Part shown: piece by piece, positions 11,471 through 23,326 of the stretch
Layout: each line of letters opens with the position of its first letter
How positions within the stretch are numbered: position 1 is the stretch's first letter
Source: Brachionus koreanus
Lineage: Eukaryota > Rotifera > Eurotatoria > Ploima > Brachionidae
Reading direction: 5' to 3'
Assembly: GCA_016987375.1 (NCBI GenBank)
Contig: PJRA01000198.1
Span: forward strand, 895,226-946,826
DNA: 51,601 bases
Program-made: the position numbers and the translations under genes
Notes under the pieces: model-generated
Databases searched by the model: none
Told to the model about the DNA's origin: nothing
The model's input: only the letters and a program-made list of their open reading frames with translations

Positions 11471-12563
11471 ATGTATGTCTGCTGCTGTATTTTATCCACG
11501 CCCGGTTCTGGTCCAGATAATTTATTTTTAAATAAGTTGTTTTTTTATGTTCGGTTCGTCAAGTAACGTTTTATTGGCAAGACGTTGGGTATTTTATGTA
11601 AAAAATGAAATGTAGCTATCAGTAAGGTTCGATTATTAGTAAAAATATTAAAAATTCTCAAGCTTAAGTTATTTATTTATATTTTCGTTTTCTTTTTATT
11701 TTATAAAATTAATAAAATTTCTAAAATTTATCTTTCAATTAATATTGATTCAAAGTATTTTAATAAAAGTTTAATAGTTTTCTTTGTCTACCAACCTTGT
11801 TAATTCATTTATTTGTGGCCCCACAAATATCATAATTTTTCTTGGAGTTCTCACACATACTTTCTCTGATACTTCCACCAATTTAGCTATTTCCTTTTTT
11901 ATTTTTAGTCCTATCTTTTATCTGATTTCATTGAGAAAGTTTAAAATGTTTCTTTAAGGAAATTGGACTCATTTTCATTACAAAATCACCAAATAATCAT
12001 TAGAAGAAATTTTATTTTAAGATTTATTAAAAGAAGAAAAATATATCTTTTTAACATTTATTATATTAATTGTTTAATAGAGAAAAATAGAATTTTCATT
12101 TACAATTGTAGAATTTTTTACTTTTTTTCCAATTTATGATATTTTTTCTTTTAGTCTTGAATGATTTGATTGATGCGTCCTTTAGCCAAATAAAGATCAA
12201 ATGTTGGATCTTTTACCTTGACTAGCCCTTAAAAAAAGACTCAGAATGTTTATTAAATTAAAAAAAACTATCGAATGCGACTATGATTTGATCCGAAAAA
12301 TCACTCATTATTTCTGTCATGGTTCGACTGAATAATTATTGAATGGTTATTAAATTAAAATTTTTAGAAATCTAATTAAGTCAATCTGTTAATTTTTAAT
12401 CAGTGATTAATGATTTGCGTCTAAACTTTTATGCACAAATATTTGACTGACGTTTTTATTGTCTTCATTTTCTTTTAATCCTTCAGCGGAGTGTAAATCA
12501 AATTATAATGTATCTTCAATTTTTTTTTAAAGTACCAAATTAAAATCTAAGTCAGGACTTAAT
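11471..12563. other. USP1 3' flank and AT-rich spacer
   Basis: About 1.1 kb of AT-rich DNA. The 3' UTR of the USP1-like transcript should occupy its start. I see no coding exon. Parts of 12150-12560 may belong to the hAT remnant that follows, but no frame is legible. Confidence 0.4.
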
Positions 12564-12728
12564 ATTACGGCACTAGCAACGCTTGCACAAAAATTCTTAT
12601 CGATTTCAGCTGCTTCAGAACCAGTTCAACGACTTTTTTCTTATATATATCAACCGGCCACAAAGATCAAGATTAACTGCCAAATTGAAAGAGATGGTGT
12701 GTTTTATTAAAGATCAAATTTCACTGTA
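12564..12728 (+). mobile_element. hAT-family transposase C-terminal remnant, frameshifted
   Basis: The frame at 12564 reads a stretch ending in LAQKFLSISAASEPVQRLFS, matching the hAT dimerisation region (LAxKYLSIPAxSxPxERxFS). After a frame shift the DNA continues RSRLTAKLKEMVCFIK, equivalent to the RSRLxPxxxExLxFLK block. Substitutions, a frameshift and stops show it is inactive. No terminal repeats were recognised. Confidence 0.65.
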
Positions 12729-13310
12729 TAAATTTGAAAACAAAATTTATTTTTTTTAAATAAACATATGATAAATACTTTTTTTTTTATCCAAGTAGAG
12801 CGGAAAAATTGTTTCTGTAACAAAATTTTAAATAAATTTTTTCTAAAAAATAAATATTCCAAATTTTAGTTAAAAATAACGATTTAGAATTTTTGCTTTA
12901 TAAAATTTAATCAGTGTCGACTCAAAAATTTTGCTCTTTTGATCTATTTATGACATATTTTACAAATAAAACTTTTTTTTTTATTTTTGCTAACTTTCAA
13001 TATTTAAAGATTCATAGTCACATAAAAAAAACTGATAAAATTGGTATATGATAAAAAATCCAAATCTAAATTAAGAAATTAAATTGAAATCCAAAATCTA
13101 AATTGAAAACGACAAAAAATTAATAAAAAAAATTACTCGAAAAGTTTGGAATACAATAATTTAAAGTTTCCAATATTTGTCAAACTTTAACATACTTTAC
13201 TTCGATAAATGTATTGTGAAAGTGTTATCTTTCTTATTAACTAATTAATGCTTATATAATCATAAAAATTTTGAAGATAATAAATAAAAAAAATTTATAA
13301 AAAAAATATT
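12729..13310. other. AT-rich spacer, nothing recognised
   Basis: About 580 bp of A/T-rich DNA between the hAT remnant and the 3' end of the ZCCHC9-like gene. Its right part should include the 3' UTR of that minus-strand gene. No exon or repeat was identified. Confidence 0.4.
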
Positions 13311-14259
13311 TTATTTAAACAAAACAGATTTCTTTTTTTTAGGAACATCTTTGACGTTCATATTACCTTCTTCTTCATCAGATAATATTTCAAAATTTTC
13401 TTTTTTCTTCAATTTTTTAACCGATTTTGTCTCATTCATTAAATCTAATCAATTTTTAAATGTTAATTTTAAATATTGATTAAATACAAAAAAAAAGATA
13501 CTTTGTTTTTGAACTTCAGGACAATCTCTATAATAATGCTCTACAGAGCCGCATGATTTACAGCAACCCCCTTTTTTAATCAAAAAAAATTAGAAATTTA
13601 AAAAATTAAAAAAATGAATGTTCTTCACCATTAGGATAAAGACCCTTTGGATTGTCAGGACACTGCTTGGTCAAATGTCCCATTTCATGACAAATAAAAC
13701 ATTTGGCATATGGAAAAACACCCGGCTCTAGTCTAACTTTGCATTGATTGATTGAATGCTCAGTTGATCCACATTTGTAACAAATGCCTGCCGATTGTTC
13801 TTGATCTTTGTCCATTTCAGGACATTGGTTTATGGTGTGTCCAGGTTTTCTACATTTAAAACACACTCTTTTCTGTTCTCTGTCAGCTTTTCGTTCCAAA
13901 CGACGCTGACTACTTCGTCCTTCGCGCAAAATTTGTTCCAAATACTCTTGATGAGTAATTTTACCTCTGTTTTTGAGATCATTTAGTCGGTCCATTACTT
14001 CTTTGTCCACAGACTTGGCAAATTTTCTCATTACATAGTTTGTTTCAAGTTTTCTATTGCCATTATGATAATTATTTCCATGTGAATCCTTTATTTTTCG
14101 GTCTAGTAAATTTTTATGAAATTGTTTTTTTGACTCCAGATCAGTTTTGTTCTGTTCGGATGTTTCAGTGAACATGGATCCCCATTCAGTTGCATCTTCG
14201 GGCTTTTTTTTGTCTTCTTTTTTCTCTCTTATTCCATTTTTTCTAGCAAACCTCGTCAT
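13311..14259 (-). CDS. ZCCHC9: Zinc finger CCHC domain-containing protein 9 (ZCCHC9), 3 exons, 277 aa
   Basis: Zinc-knuckle protein, presumably a nuclear/nucleolar RNA-binding factor as in other animals. Exons on the minus strand: 14259-13629, 13570-13502, 13444-13311, phases 1 and 1. The start MTRFARKNG matches the family MTRWAR start. A Lys/Glu-rich N-terminal half precedes four CCHC knuckles: CFKCRKPGHTINQC, CYKCGSTEHSINQC, CFICHEMGHLTKQC with the signature CPDNPKGLYPNG after it, and a fourth split by intron 1 (GCCKSCGSVEHYYRDC). The C-terminus is a basic tail with a DVPKKKK block. Human ZCCHC9 is 271 aa. It is divergent from MRPS6, with 160 bp between start codons, so the two probably share a promoter region. 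Confidence 0.9.
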
Positions 14260-14419
14260 TTTTGAATATTTTTTTTTATGAATTTGTTTAAAATATTCTG
14301 CACAAAAAGCATGAGTTTTGCTCTTTACCTATACAGACAAAAAATTTTCATATTTTTCTTAATAAAAACTTTGCATTATTTCAAATTGAAAAAATAAAAG
14401 CTTTTTTTAAAAAAAAATA
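14260..14419. promoter_or_regulatory. Putative bidirectional promoter, ZCCHC9 / MRPS6
   Basis: Only 160 bp separate the two divergent start codons, so both 5' UTRs and core promoters must lie here or overlap the genes. The sequence is AT-rich, with one less AT-biased patch near 14300-14335. No TATA box or known factor site can be asserted. Confidence 0.55.
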
Positions 14420-14959
14420 ATGCCTGCCTATGAACTTTTTTTAATAATCAAAAATTTGCCCAGAGTATGATTGAGTTGAATTAAAAAAAAAAAGAATTTA
14501 AAAATTTAAATTTTAGCCGGAGCTTGTACAATCGATAAAAAGAGGCGCCGAACTTATTTTGAAAAATGATGGAATTATTAGGTCTTTTGAAAATTTGGGA
14601 CATAAGAGCTTACCATACAGGATCAAATCAAGCGAAGGATACCACACCGAGGGAAAGTAGGATTTTTGAATTTGACAAAAAATGAAAAGTTAATAAATTA
14701 ATTTTTTTTTCAAAGTTATATGCTAATCAAGTTTGATTTGCCTCGTGATCAAATAAATAGTGTAACATCCGAAATAAGAAAAGATGGTGATTTTCTCAGA
14801 TCCGGAGTTTCTATTCTTAGGGAATTAGACGAGACATATGATGCTGAATGCAGATGTTTGGAAAGTGGAAAATTTGTTAAATTTCCGTTCAACTTTGAAA
14901 AGCCGATGGCCGTTTGGGATAAAAAGAAAATTTTCAAAAACTATGGTCTTCGTTTGTAG
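14420..14959 (+). CDS. MRPS6: Mitochondrial small ribosomal subunit protein bS6m, 3 exons, 142 aa
   Basis: Component of the mitochondrial ribosome small subunit. Exons 14420-14464, 14517-14656 and 14716-14959, phases 0 and 2. The start MPAYELFLIIK is the family start (MPRYELALILK in mammals). The second exon holds RPELVQSIKR and SFENLGHKSLPYRI, matching the conserved DLENLGxRxLPYRI block of bacterial and mitochondrial S6. The third exon continues with the beta strand YMLIKFDL and a C-terminal extension rich in Lys and aromatic residues. Human MRPS6 is 125 aa, so the tail is slightly longer. AATAAA at 14998-15003 is a likely poly(A) signal. Confidence 0.9.
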
Positions 14960-15003
14960 AAAATATTTAATTATTTTTTTTTATTTTAATATTATTGAAT
15001 AAA

Positions 15004-17544
15004 ATTTCAACTAAAAATATTCAAATTTTATAAAGAATAAATTAATTATTTAATTTAAATTGTCTAAAACATTCATTTGAATCTTATCAACGGAGTATGA
15101 TTTTGATTAATTTTTTTGAATAATATTTAAGCTAAAATTTCATGGTGATTGTTTTTATAAAATTGCTTTAATTTTTACATTTGTAAATTATTTCTGATAA
15201 AAAGAAATATTTTTAATTTGATTTCTAAAATTTTTATAGTCATTAAGTTACTGTAATGGTGCAAATCATTTTTTTAAAGAAATCTTAATTGTTGACTTTT
15301 ATTTTGAAGTAATTAAATTTTGGAAAATATTTTTTTAAATTTCAATTCAAAATAGGTTTTTATTCTTTAATATAATCTAAAGAGAAAAGCAGTCTATTAC
15401 TAATTAATAGAAATAATTAACATAGTATCTTTGAATTTAAAAAAAATATCTTTTTAAAAATTTTACCTTTTGAAAATTTTTAAATTTTCTATTAAATTCA
15501 TACCTTCAATTGTAACCAACTTAACTTAAAATCTTGTAAAATATAAAATCTTCTTTTCAAATTTTTTTATTATTTTCTAAGACAGTTGCGGATTATAATG
15601 TCTTGAATAAGATTCTTAATAATATGTTTCTATAATTACAATAAAATAATGAGATTTTTAAAATTCTATATTTTATTTTATTTAAAAAAATATCAGACAA
15701 CTTTTATTGTATAGCTTTTTTAATGATTATTCCACAATTAGATTTATTATCATTTCAATTCAAAGAAATTATTTTTAGTCTTTAAAATAATTTTTTTATT
15801 AAATTTAAACAATTTTAATGTAACACTCTTATGTAAATTTAAAAATGCATGATTTCTAAAAAAAATTTTCTTAACCCATAGATAAGATCGATTTTTATAT
15901 TTCAATTAGTTTTTGTATCTATTTTTTTTTTAAATATAACCGTCACTCAAAGTTAACTCTTACAAACACAAACTCAAAGTTAAATTTAAAATGAAATTCA
16001 AATACTAAATTAAAACAAATAATTAAATGAAAATATTTTTCTTTTCTACCAATTTTTTTTTGAATAGCTTAGAAATAAGCTATTTTTGTGTGTATCATTT
16101 TTTCATTTATTTAAAAATCAACTCTTTTGATTGAAATGATATCAATCTTTGATCTATAATCAATGTTTTTTATCTATTTAAGTTTTTTTTTCAAAAAAGC
16201 TTAGAAAATACATTAATACTTATTATTTTAAAAGGCAATTAAAATAATTATTTTTTCAATAAAGTCTATCGAGAAATAGAATCCGATTGCTGAAAAACTA
16301 AAGAACATTCACAATAATTAAAATAATTGAAGATGATTCTAGGAATTATTTTTCAAGTACTGGTATACCAAATAGTAAGCATAAGTGCTTTAATTTAGCA
16401 TTCGAAAAAGAAATTTTTGATTATTTGGAAAAAAAATTTTTTTCTCAACTAATTAATTTGATTATTTTGATTGATTTTGATCAAATAAATGCTATTTCAA
16501 AATTACAAAATTAAGATTAGTAGATGATATTTAAAATTTTTGGCATTTAGTCTGAAAGCAATTAATAGTTTAAACAAAAAAAAATTAAAATAAGAATTTT
16601 TGTTTAAGAAATAAATACAAATGTTCTCTTTGGATTCTATCAATCTCAATCAATAATTTAGTTTTTCATTAGAATTAGTTTTTGGTAATCAAAATAAAAA
16701 ATTAAACGTAATGTTAAATTTTTACTTAAAAAATTTTGAGCTGCAATTATAATTAAATTTAAAAGAAAATTTTATTTTTTAGGAGTAAAAGCTTTTCAAT
16801 TTCTATTTTATTTAAATGTTATCTTGAATTGATCATCACCAGCAATCCATCAAATTTGCCAAGAAAAAATGATTAACTATGCACCAATTTATTCCTAAAA
16901 TTTTCATGTTAAACAAGTTTAATAAGTTTATTTGTTTTTAAAGATTTTTAGAATTAGTTTTCGCTTTTTTTTTATTAATATTATCATTCAATACTTTCTT
17001 TTTTTTTTGTATAAAATTAAATTTTAATCTAAATTTTGAATTAAAAATTGATTTTTTTAAAAGCATATTAAAAATGAACAAAAATTTTTTTCATTAACTT
17101 CTAGCCTCACTATTGATTTTAAGTGTGTAAATCTAAAGCTTTTTCTAATTATTTTTTTTTTATATTTAAATAAATAAATAACAAAAATAATAACTTATGA
17201 ATTAAAATTGCATGCAAATTATTCCAAATCGTTATCAACACATTTAATTTAATGAGACTAAAAATAAAATATGATAATAATTTCAAGTCATATCAGAATT
17301 GATTTATTTTTCCTCTCATTTCATTATCTATTTTTCCTATATTATTGAAAATAAAAAGCGACTTCAATGACAAAAAAGCAAAACTTTTTTTTTAATCAAA
17401 AAACTTTGTTTGCATTAGAAGGAAACTTTTTGAAGCTCTTGTTATGAGTATTTTATGTTTAATGCAATTTAAGATGGAAAAAAAACATAATCGATATATA
17501 AGTTTCCCAACTGAATAAATCTAAAAGTTTTTAAATAACAAAAA
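15004..17544. other. Intergenic AT-rich DNA upstream of GluN1
   Basis: About 2.5 kb of A/T-rich DNA with many homopolymer runs and no legible exon, transposase or inverted repeat longer than about 20 bp. The promoter of the GluN1 gene should lie at its right end, but nothing distinctive is visible. Confidence 0.45.
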
Positions 17545-20500
17545 ATGATTTATCTAAAACTGTGTGTTTTGATCGGTCTTGCAAGCAAGCTTGCTTTGGC
17601 CATGAAGCAAATGACAAATTTATCAATGGGCTTTGTTTATTGCGAGCCCGAAGAGCTCAAAAGAGCCGAACAAATTATTCAAGAATTGAATAGCGAGTTT
17701 GTTAGCCTGCACTCCAAGTCAAGAATAGCCATTTCTCTTGAAGCCCAGAGGCTCAAATCAAACGATAACACCATATCAGTATCATTGTCTGTATGTCAAA
17801 ATTTGATAAAAAAGTCAGTTTACGCAGTAGTTGTCGGAAATAGCACCTGTTTGACAGATAAAAGCGATTATGTTAGCTCTTACATTGACAATGATTTTGT
17901 CAGTACTCTCTCTGCTGTGGCATTTACTTGCGCCTATTACCAAATTCCTATCATAGACATATACAGTAGAGATGCCGTTTACTCTGACAAAGTAAAAAAA
18001 AATTAATTTATTAAGCAACAAAACAAACTTTTTTTTTAGAGCATATTCAGTACTTATATAAGAATGTCTCCTACTTACTTTCATCAGGCGAATATTTGGC
18101 TACAGCTTTTGAAAGAATTCGAATGGAAATCGGTTAATTTAATACACAGCAATGACAATGAGGGGAAAATGATCGCTTCAAAATTTCACTATTTGGCCGA
18201 TCATTATGAAATAAAAGTTGAATAAAGTTTAAAATTTTTTTTATTTCAGTTTATTTTGATTAAAATTTAAAGGTTCTCAGTGAAATTGAATACTCGCCTA
18301 ATAAAATAAATTATAATGATTTGGTTAAGAAATTAGTTAGATCGAATTCAAGAGTTTTTCTATTACAAGCTGGGTATGTTTTTGAAGAAAAATTTTTTTT
18401 TTAATTTTTTAAATTTTCAAATTCAAATTAAAGGCCTAATGATGCTCTGGAAATTCTTACAAAAGCATATGAAAATGATTTGTTATCTGAAGGAAACGTT
18501 TGGATAGCCAATGGCCAAATTCTTGATAACGGAACTTTTCCCGAATTTGTCAATGGTAAAAATATTTATATTAATTGTACCAATACTCATTTTTAGCACA
18601 TCATAGGTCTTTTAATTGCCGAACATAATGAGGATTTGGACAAGAGCTTTTACGCTTTTTCTTTGTTGAAAAAAGCCTATGAGAGTCTGTACACATATCA
18701 GATAAAAAAGCCGCCAAATGATTGCAGTGATAATGGCTTGAGCTGGGATTTAGGAAAAAAGATCTACGAGTAATTATCTGTTTAATTATTAGTAAATTTT
18801 TAGTAGTAGTAGTAGTAGTTACTGCGGTATAGTACCAGCGCAAATATGCGCTTAGCCAGCTTAGCTTAGCTTGTAATTTATGCTTGAATAATTCTTTATC
18901 AATTATTGCTTTGAACCATTTATTGTTCTTGCTGGTTTTGTTAAAAAAAAAGTACCTCAACTTATCAAGAAAATTTTTTGAAATAAAATTTAAAAGAATC
19001 ATCTAGACATTTTGTGAATTTTTAAAAAAAAAAACAGGAAATTTTAATTTTAAATAGCTTTTATTCTAAGGGTAAAAAAATCGTTCTGCTAAATTTAAAT
19101 TAAAAATTTTCTCTAAAAATTTTTAAAATTTAATTTTTTTCTTCTCTTTAATTAAAATAAAGATAAAATATTTTTCTCAAAAACATCTTTTCTTTTAAAG
19201 TCACTGCTTTTATAAAAATTTTCAAAAACAGTCAAGTAAATTTTTAACTATTAATTAATTTTAGACTAATTATTTAGAGATTTTAGAATAAAGAAGATAT
19301 ATTTTGCCCATTAATTTTTCGTATAATACTACTTTAAAAAATAAGTGCAAAAACAGCAACAAAAATGAGACCTGAGTCTATATTATCTGCTAATGACTTA
19401 AAACACCATCTACAAGATCCATTTTCTCAAAATTTTTTATAATTTTAAACATTTGAATCATATCACCTCTCTGTTTTCTTGTTTTAGTATTAGTCAACTT
19501 CATTATTTTAAATAAGTCAAGGTCAGTCTTGTAAACCATGGACTGATTGCATAATTCAAATGTGTATTATTTGATTATTATTTAAAAAAAAAACATATTT
19601 AATCAATTTTATAAAATATAAAAAACATAATTATTTTTGCCTCCAATAATTTCCTAGCAGTTTATAGATTTTTGAGCCAAAAATAGGAGTTGAAATCCTA
19701 TTATTATATATATTTAGCTATCAGATTTTTTTTTCAAATAAAATATTAATTATTAGCTGTTTTTTTTAGATCCAAATAAAATATATTTACTTTTTTATTG
19801 ACACTTAATAAGATAAGATATTTTATTGACGCAAATTAAGTCATCTCTTTATGCAAGAGGAAAACTGTTCTTAAGAATTAAATTAAATTATCTGGCTCAA
19901 ATATTTAGTAACTATCCATAGCGAGGAAATTTCTTTAATTAAATAATTAGAGCTGGTAAACCGGTTTTAAATTTGGAACCGGTTCTAATCCGGTTTCATA
20001 ATTTTTCATAATACTTGTAAAATTAATATTTAAAACCATGGTTTTTTAATGTAATGCATTATAAGTGCTGGTAATACTGGTTAGTCCAACTAGTGTTCTA
20101 TCAGAAAAAAAATTTTCAGTAGCTGGTTTAACAATAACAGATGATAGAACTTCCTTAAGCCCTGAAAGTGTCAAAAATTTGGTTTGTTTAAATTCTTGGT
20201 CAGGCAATTTATAATAAAAAGAAAATATTTATTTATTAAAATTTTAAACAATAAATTTTTTTAAATCTAATCTGAGTTTTTAATTTACAAATTTATCATT
20301 AATTATTAAATTATTATTATATTATTAATTATTAAAATTTTTTATTATTGAAAAATATATGAAAAAAATTTAATAAATTGGAGACAAAAAATCAATTTCA
20401 AAAACCGTTTACAACTCGGTTTCACGGAACCGTTCTACTAGCCCTAAAAATAATCATGAAAAATTACTACTCTCAAAGTGTGTGTGAATTTCAACTTATT

Positions 20501-22721
20501 TAAATTGAATGATCAAATTATTTTAATATATTTTAAAAGAAACAATAAAAAATTTATTTTAATACTTAATTATTCTTAAGTAGCTTTTTTTTTATATGCA
20601 AACAAAGTGTCCAAACTAATGTTACTGAAACATTATAATTATTTTTTTTCTAAAAAAAAAGAGAAATTGTTTTCAACCAACACCAATTTGATGATAATAA
20701 ATTAGAATTTGATGATGATGGTGATCGAATATCAACAAAATATGATATCATAAATTTAAATGATAACAAACTAGTTAAGATTGGAGAAGTAACCTCTGAT
20801 TCGGATGATTTTTATTCAAATTTGTCCAACTCTAAAATAATTTGGCCTGGTAAAACACATAAAAAGCCGGATGGCACCAAATGGTCGTCAAAATTTCGCG
20901 TGGTTGTCATAGAAGAGAAGCCTTTTGTTTTCAAGATTCCAAAGCCACAAACAAAAAAATGCTACCAAGTACTGAACAATTCATATGAATGCCCGTGGAC
21001 TCATAGTAAATAGACAAACTAAATATTTCATTTGAAAAATAAAAATTTTTTTTGTTAAGAGAATAAATCTAAAATTTATTGTTGTTATGGGTATTGTGTT
21101 GATTTGATAAGAAAAATATCTGAATCATTAAATTTTCAGTACGAACTGTATTTAGTGCCAGATAGCCTTTATGGAGACTTGGTAATTTAAATTTTGATAG
21201 CGAACAAAAAAATTAATCTAAAAAAATACAAGAAAGCAAACAAACAATGGAATGGTCTGATGGGTGAATTGGTAAATGACCGAGCAGATTTAATACTAGC
21301 ACCGTTCACCATAAATCCTGAGCGAGCTCAGTATGTCGATTTTACAAAACCTTTCAAATATCAAGGCATCACAATTTTAGTCAAAAGAGTTAAAATTTTT
21401 ATTTAATTTATTTGTATTTTTTTTTAAAATAAATTAATATGTAGAAAGGAAGTGATTCAAGTTTGGTGTCCTTTTTGCAGCCATTCAAAGATGGTCTTTG
21501 GATAATAATCTTATTATCAGTGCATGTGGTCGCTCTAGTTTTGTATCTCCTGGATCGATTTAGTCCTTTCGGAAAATTCAAGCTTTCAAAGACTGAAAAC
21601 ACCGAGGAAGATGCACTTAATTTGTCTCGTGCCATTTGGTTCACTTGGGGTGTACTGTTAAATTCAGGCATTGGTGAGGGAACACCGCGTAGTTTCAGCG
21701 CCAGAGTTCTAGGAATGGTATGGGCTGGTTTTACCATGATAATGTTGGCTTCCTACACTGCCAACTTAGCCGCTTTTTTGGTCTTGGATCGACCTGAAGC
21801 AAGCATCACTGGAATAAATGACGCTCGAGTATTAAATTAATAAAAGAAAATAAAAATTTGATTTTTTATTTAATAGCTGAGAAATCCATCGGAAAATTTT
21901 AGCTATGCTTCTGTTAAAGGCAGTGCTGTTGAACGCTATTTTAAGCGTCAAGTTGAACTAAGCACTATGTATAGAACAATGGAGAATAAAAACTACGAAA
22001 CAGCTGAAGAAGCTATTGAGGATTTGAGAAATGAGTTAAAATTTAATTTATTTAAAAAAAATAAAATAAAAAAAATTTTTTTAGTAAAATTCAGGCTTTC
22101 ATATGGGACTCGGCTCGTTTGGAGTATGAAGCGCGTAAGACATGTGATTTCATAACAACTGGCGAACTTTTCGGTCGCTCCAGCTATGCACTAGCTCTTA
22201 GAAAGGGAAATCCTTGGTTGCCAAAAATTTCCCTAAATATTCTTGGTCTACACGAGAATGGATTCATTGAAGATTTGGACAAAGAATGGATACTTCTCAA
22301 TACCACATCATGTCAAGAAAAAGACTCATCACCCAGCACTTTGGGCCTTACCAATATGGCAGGTATGATGCTAGCAAGATGAAATTTTTGTCACTAAAAT
22401 TTTTGAAAAGGTGTTTTTATTTTGGTGGCCGGTGGCATCATTTTGGGCATTTTTGTGATTATAATCGAAATAGCTTACAAAAAGCGAAAAGACAAAAAAG
22501 TTCGTCAACATGACATATCTCGGAATGCATTTGCTACTTGGAGAAAAAATGTTGAAAAAAGAAAGCTGCGTGCCACCCAAGGATCTGTGGCCGAAGCAAG
22601 ACAATCGAGAGATGGATTTTTGAAAATTCCTTTAAAAAAACATGGTGTCAATAGTTTAATGACAAAAAATGCAAATAATGTAGCGAAAAAATTAGTAAAA
22701 ACGCCTGAAATTAGTGACTAG
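17545..22721 (+). CDS. GRIN1: NMDA-type ionotropic glutamate receptor subunit 1 (GluN1), 12 exons, 921 aa
   Basis: Obligatory glycine-binding subunit of NMDA receptor channels, postsynaptic membrane. Exons: 17545-17991, 18040-18216, 18273-18373, 18434-18548, 18597-18769, 20662-21005, 21060-21181, 21233-21388, 21445-21828, 21877-22034, 22085-22362, 22411-22721. The N-terminus is a signal peptide, followed by a divergent amino-terminal domain (SVCQNLI, YSDKSIF). KIIWPGK opens the ligand-binding core. Arg524 in TINPERAQY and Asp734 in FIWDSA match the glycine-contacting residues of vertebrate GluN1. M1 follows SFLQPF. The pore [12 protein letters not shown] keeps the Asn (about 618) of the Ca/Mg site, and M3 keeps [11 protein letters not shown]4 starts [11 protein letters not shown], and a Lys-rich cytoplasmic tail of about 75 residues follows. 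Human GluN1 is about 938 aa. The exon 4 donor (GTCAAT) is weak but is the only one that keeps frame. Intron 7 is discussed in the findings. Confidence 0.92.
18795..19530 (-). mobile_element. Decayed LINE 3' end with trinucleotide tail, in GluN1 intron 5
   Basis: On the minus strand, 19520-19400 reads a LINE post-RT block ([17 protein letters not shown] followed by MDLVDGV), the CR1/L2-type RRxRGDMIxxFKI pattern. Downstream, 19002-18795 reads a C-terminal segment ending [13 protein letters not shown] and then a Thr run encoded by an (ACT)n repeat at 18800-18820. The intervening part is scrambled. The element is 5'-truncated and dead. The trinucleotide repeat probably derives from the element's own 3' tail. 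Confidence 0.65.
19948..20446. mobile_element. hAT-type MITE, 499 bp, with 8-bp target duplication
   Basis: Left end TAGAGCTGGTAAACCGG; right end, reverse-complemented, TAGGGCTAGTAGAACGG. Both continue into CGGTTCC/CCGGTTTC-type repeats. The flanks TAAATAAT (19940-19947) and AAAATAAT (20447-20454) match at 7 of 8 positions, as expected for the 8-bp duplication made by hAT transposases. The interior is AT-rich with no coding frame. It lies in intron 5 of the GluN1 gene, just right of the LINE remnant. Confidence 0.75.
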
Positions 22722-22741
22722 ATATTCATTTTTTTTTTTGA

Positions 22742-22775
22742 AATAAATTAATAATTTTTAATTAATTTGTTTATT
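22742..22775. terminator. Converging poly(A) signals of GRIN1 and IFT20
   Basis: AATAAA at 22742-22747 is 21 bp after the GluN1 stop codon. On the opposite strand, AATAAA (plus-strand TTTATT at 22770-22775) lies about 50 bp after the IFT20 stop. The two signals are 22 bp apart, so the 3' UTRs must be very short or overlap. Confidence 0.55.
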
Positions 22776-22825
22776 GTTTAAAAAAAAAGTATAAATGTAT
22801 AATAGATTTAATTTGAATGAATGCT

Positions 22826-23326
22826 TCAATAATTATGAGAAGTAAACTGCTGAATGAATTCAGATTGCTCAGCTTCTTTTTTGACTAATGAATCGTATTG
22901 ATTACTCAATCGTTCCAATTCCATTTTACGTTCAACATACAATGCTTTCAATTGCATCACTTGACCCTCGGCTTGTTTTTGCATTGACTTTGTTGCATTT
23001 CTAGATCCGATTGCCTAACAAAATAATTTAATAAAAAATTTTAAAGTTAAATTTTGATATACCATCATTTTTTCTTTTTCGACTAGTTTTGAAATTTCAT
23101 CAAATTTTTCAGAAAAGTATTGGACTATTTTTTGAAATTCCAGTATTCCTTTATAATTTGAATGTTAATTTTTTCTTTATATTATTAAATTAATAGTACT
23201 GTCAATGAAATCTTTGCACTCGTCTTTAAGCTCTGAGGTTTGTTGTGCACTTTCAGGGTCCAAAAGCCGTATTTTATTCAAATCGTCCAAATAAAGACCA
23301 GCGTTAGACAATGCTTCTTCGGCCAT
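22826..23326 (-). CDS. IFT20: Intraflagellar transport protein 20 (IFT20), 3 exons, 133 aa
   Basis: Small coiled-coil subunit of the IFT-B complex, acting in Golgi-to-cilium traffic and cilium assembly. Minus-strand exons 23326-23200, 23148-23063 and 23014-22826, phases 1 and 0. The start [18 protein letters not shown] and the following RLLDPE match the family N-terminus (GLHFDELNKLRVLDPE in mammals). FQKIV and the AIGSRN block follow, and the end reads [14 protein letters not shown], the family's KVEAEQNEFIDQF. Human IFT20 is 132 aa. Nearly the whole protein is predicted helical, heptad-rich. It is tail to tail with the GluN1 gene. Confidence 0.92.

Noticed and set aside
18549..18596. Stronger-looking donor GTAAAA at 18556 for GluN1 exon 4.
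   Set aside because: It leaves phase 1, and the next exon would then meet a stop codon after about ten codons. The weaker GTCAAT at 18549 keeps frame and family alignment.
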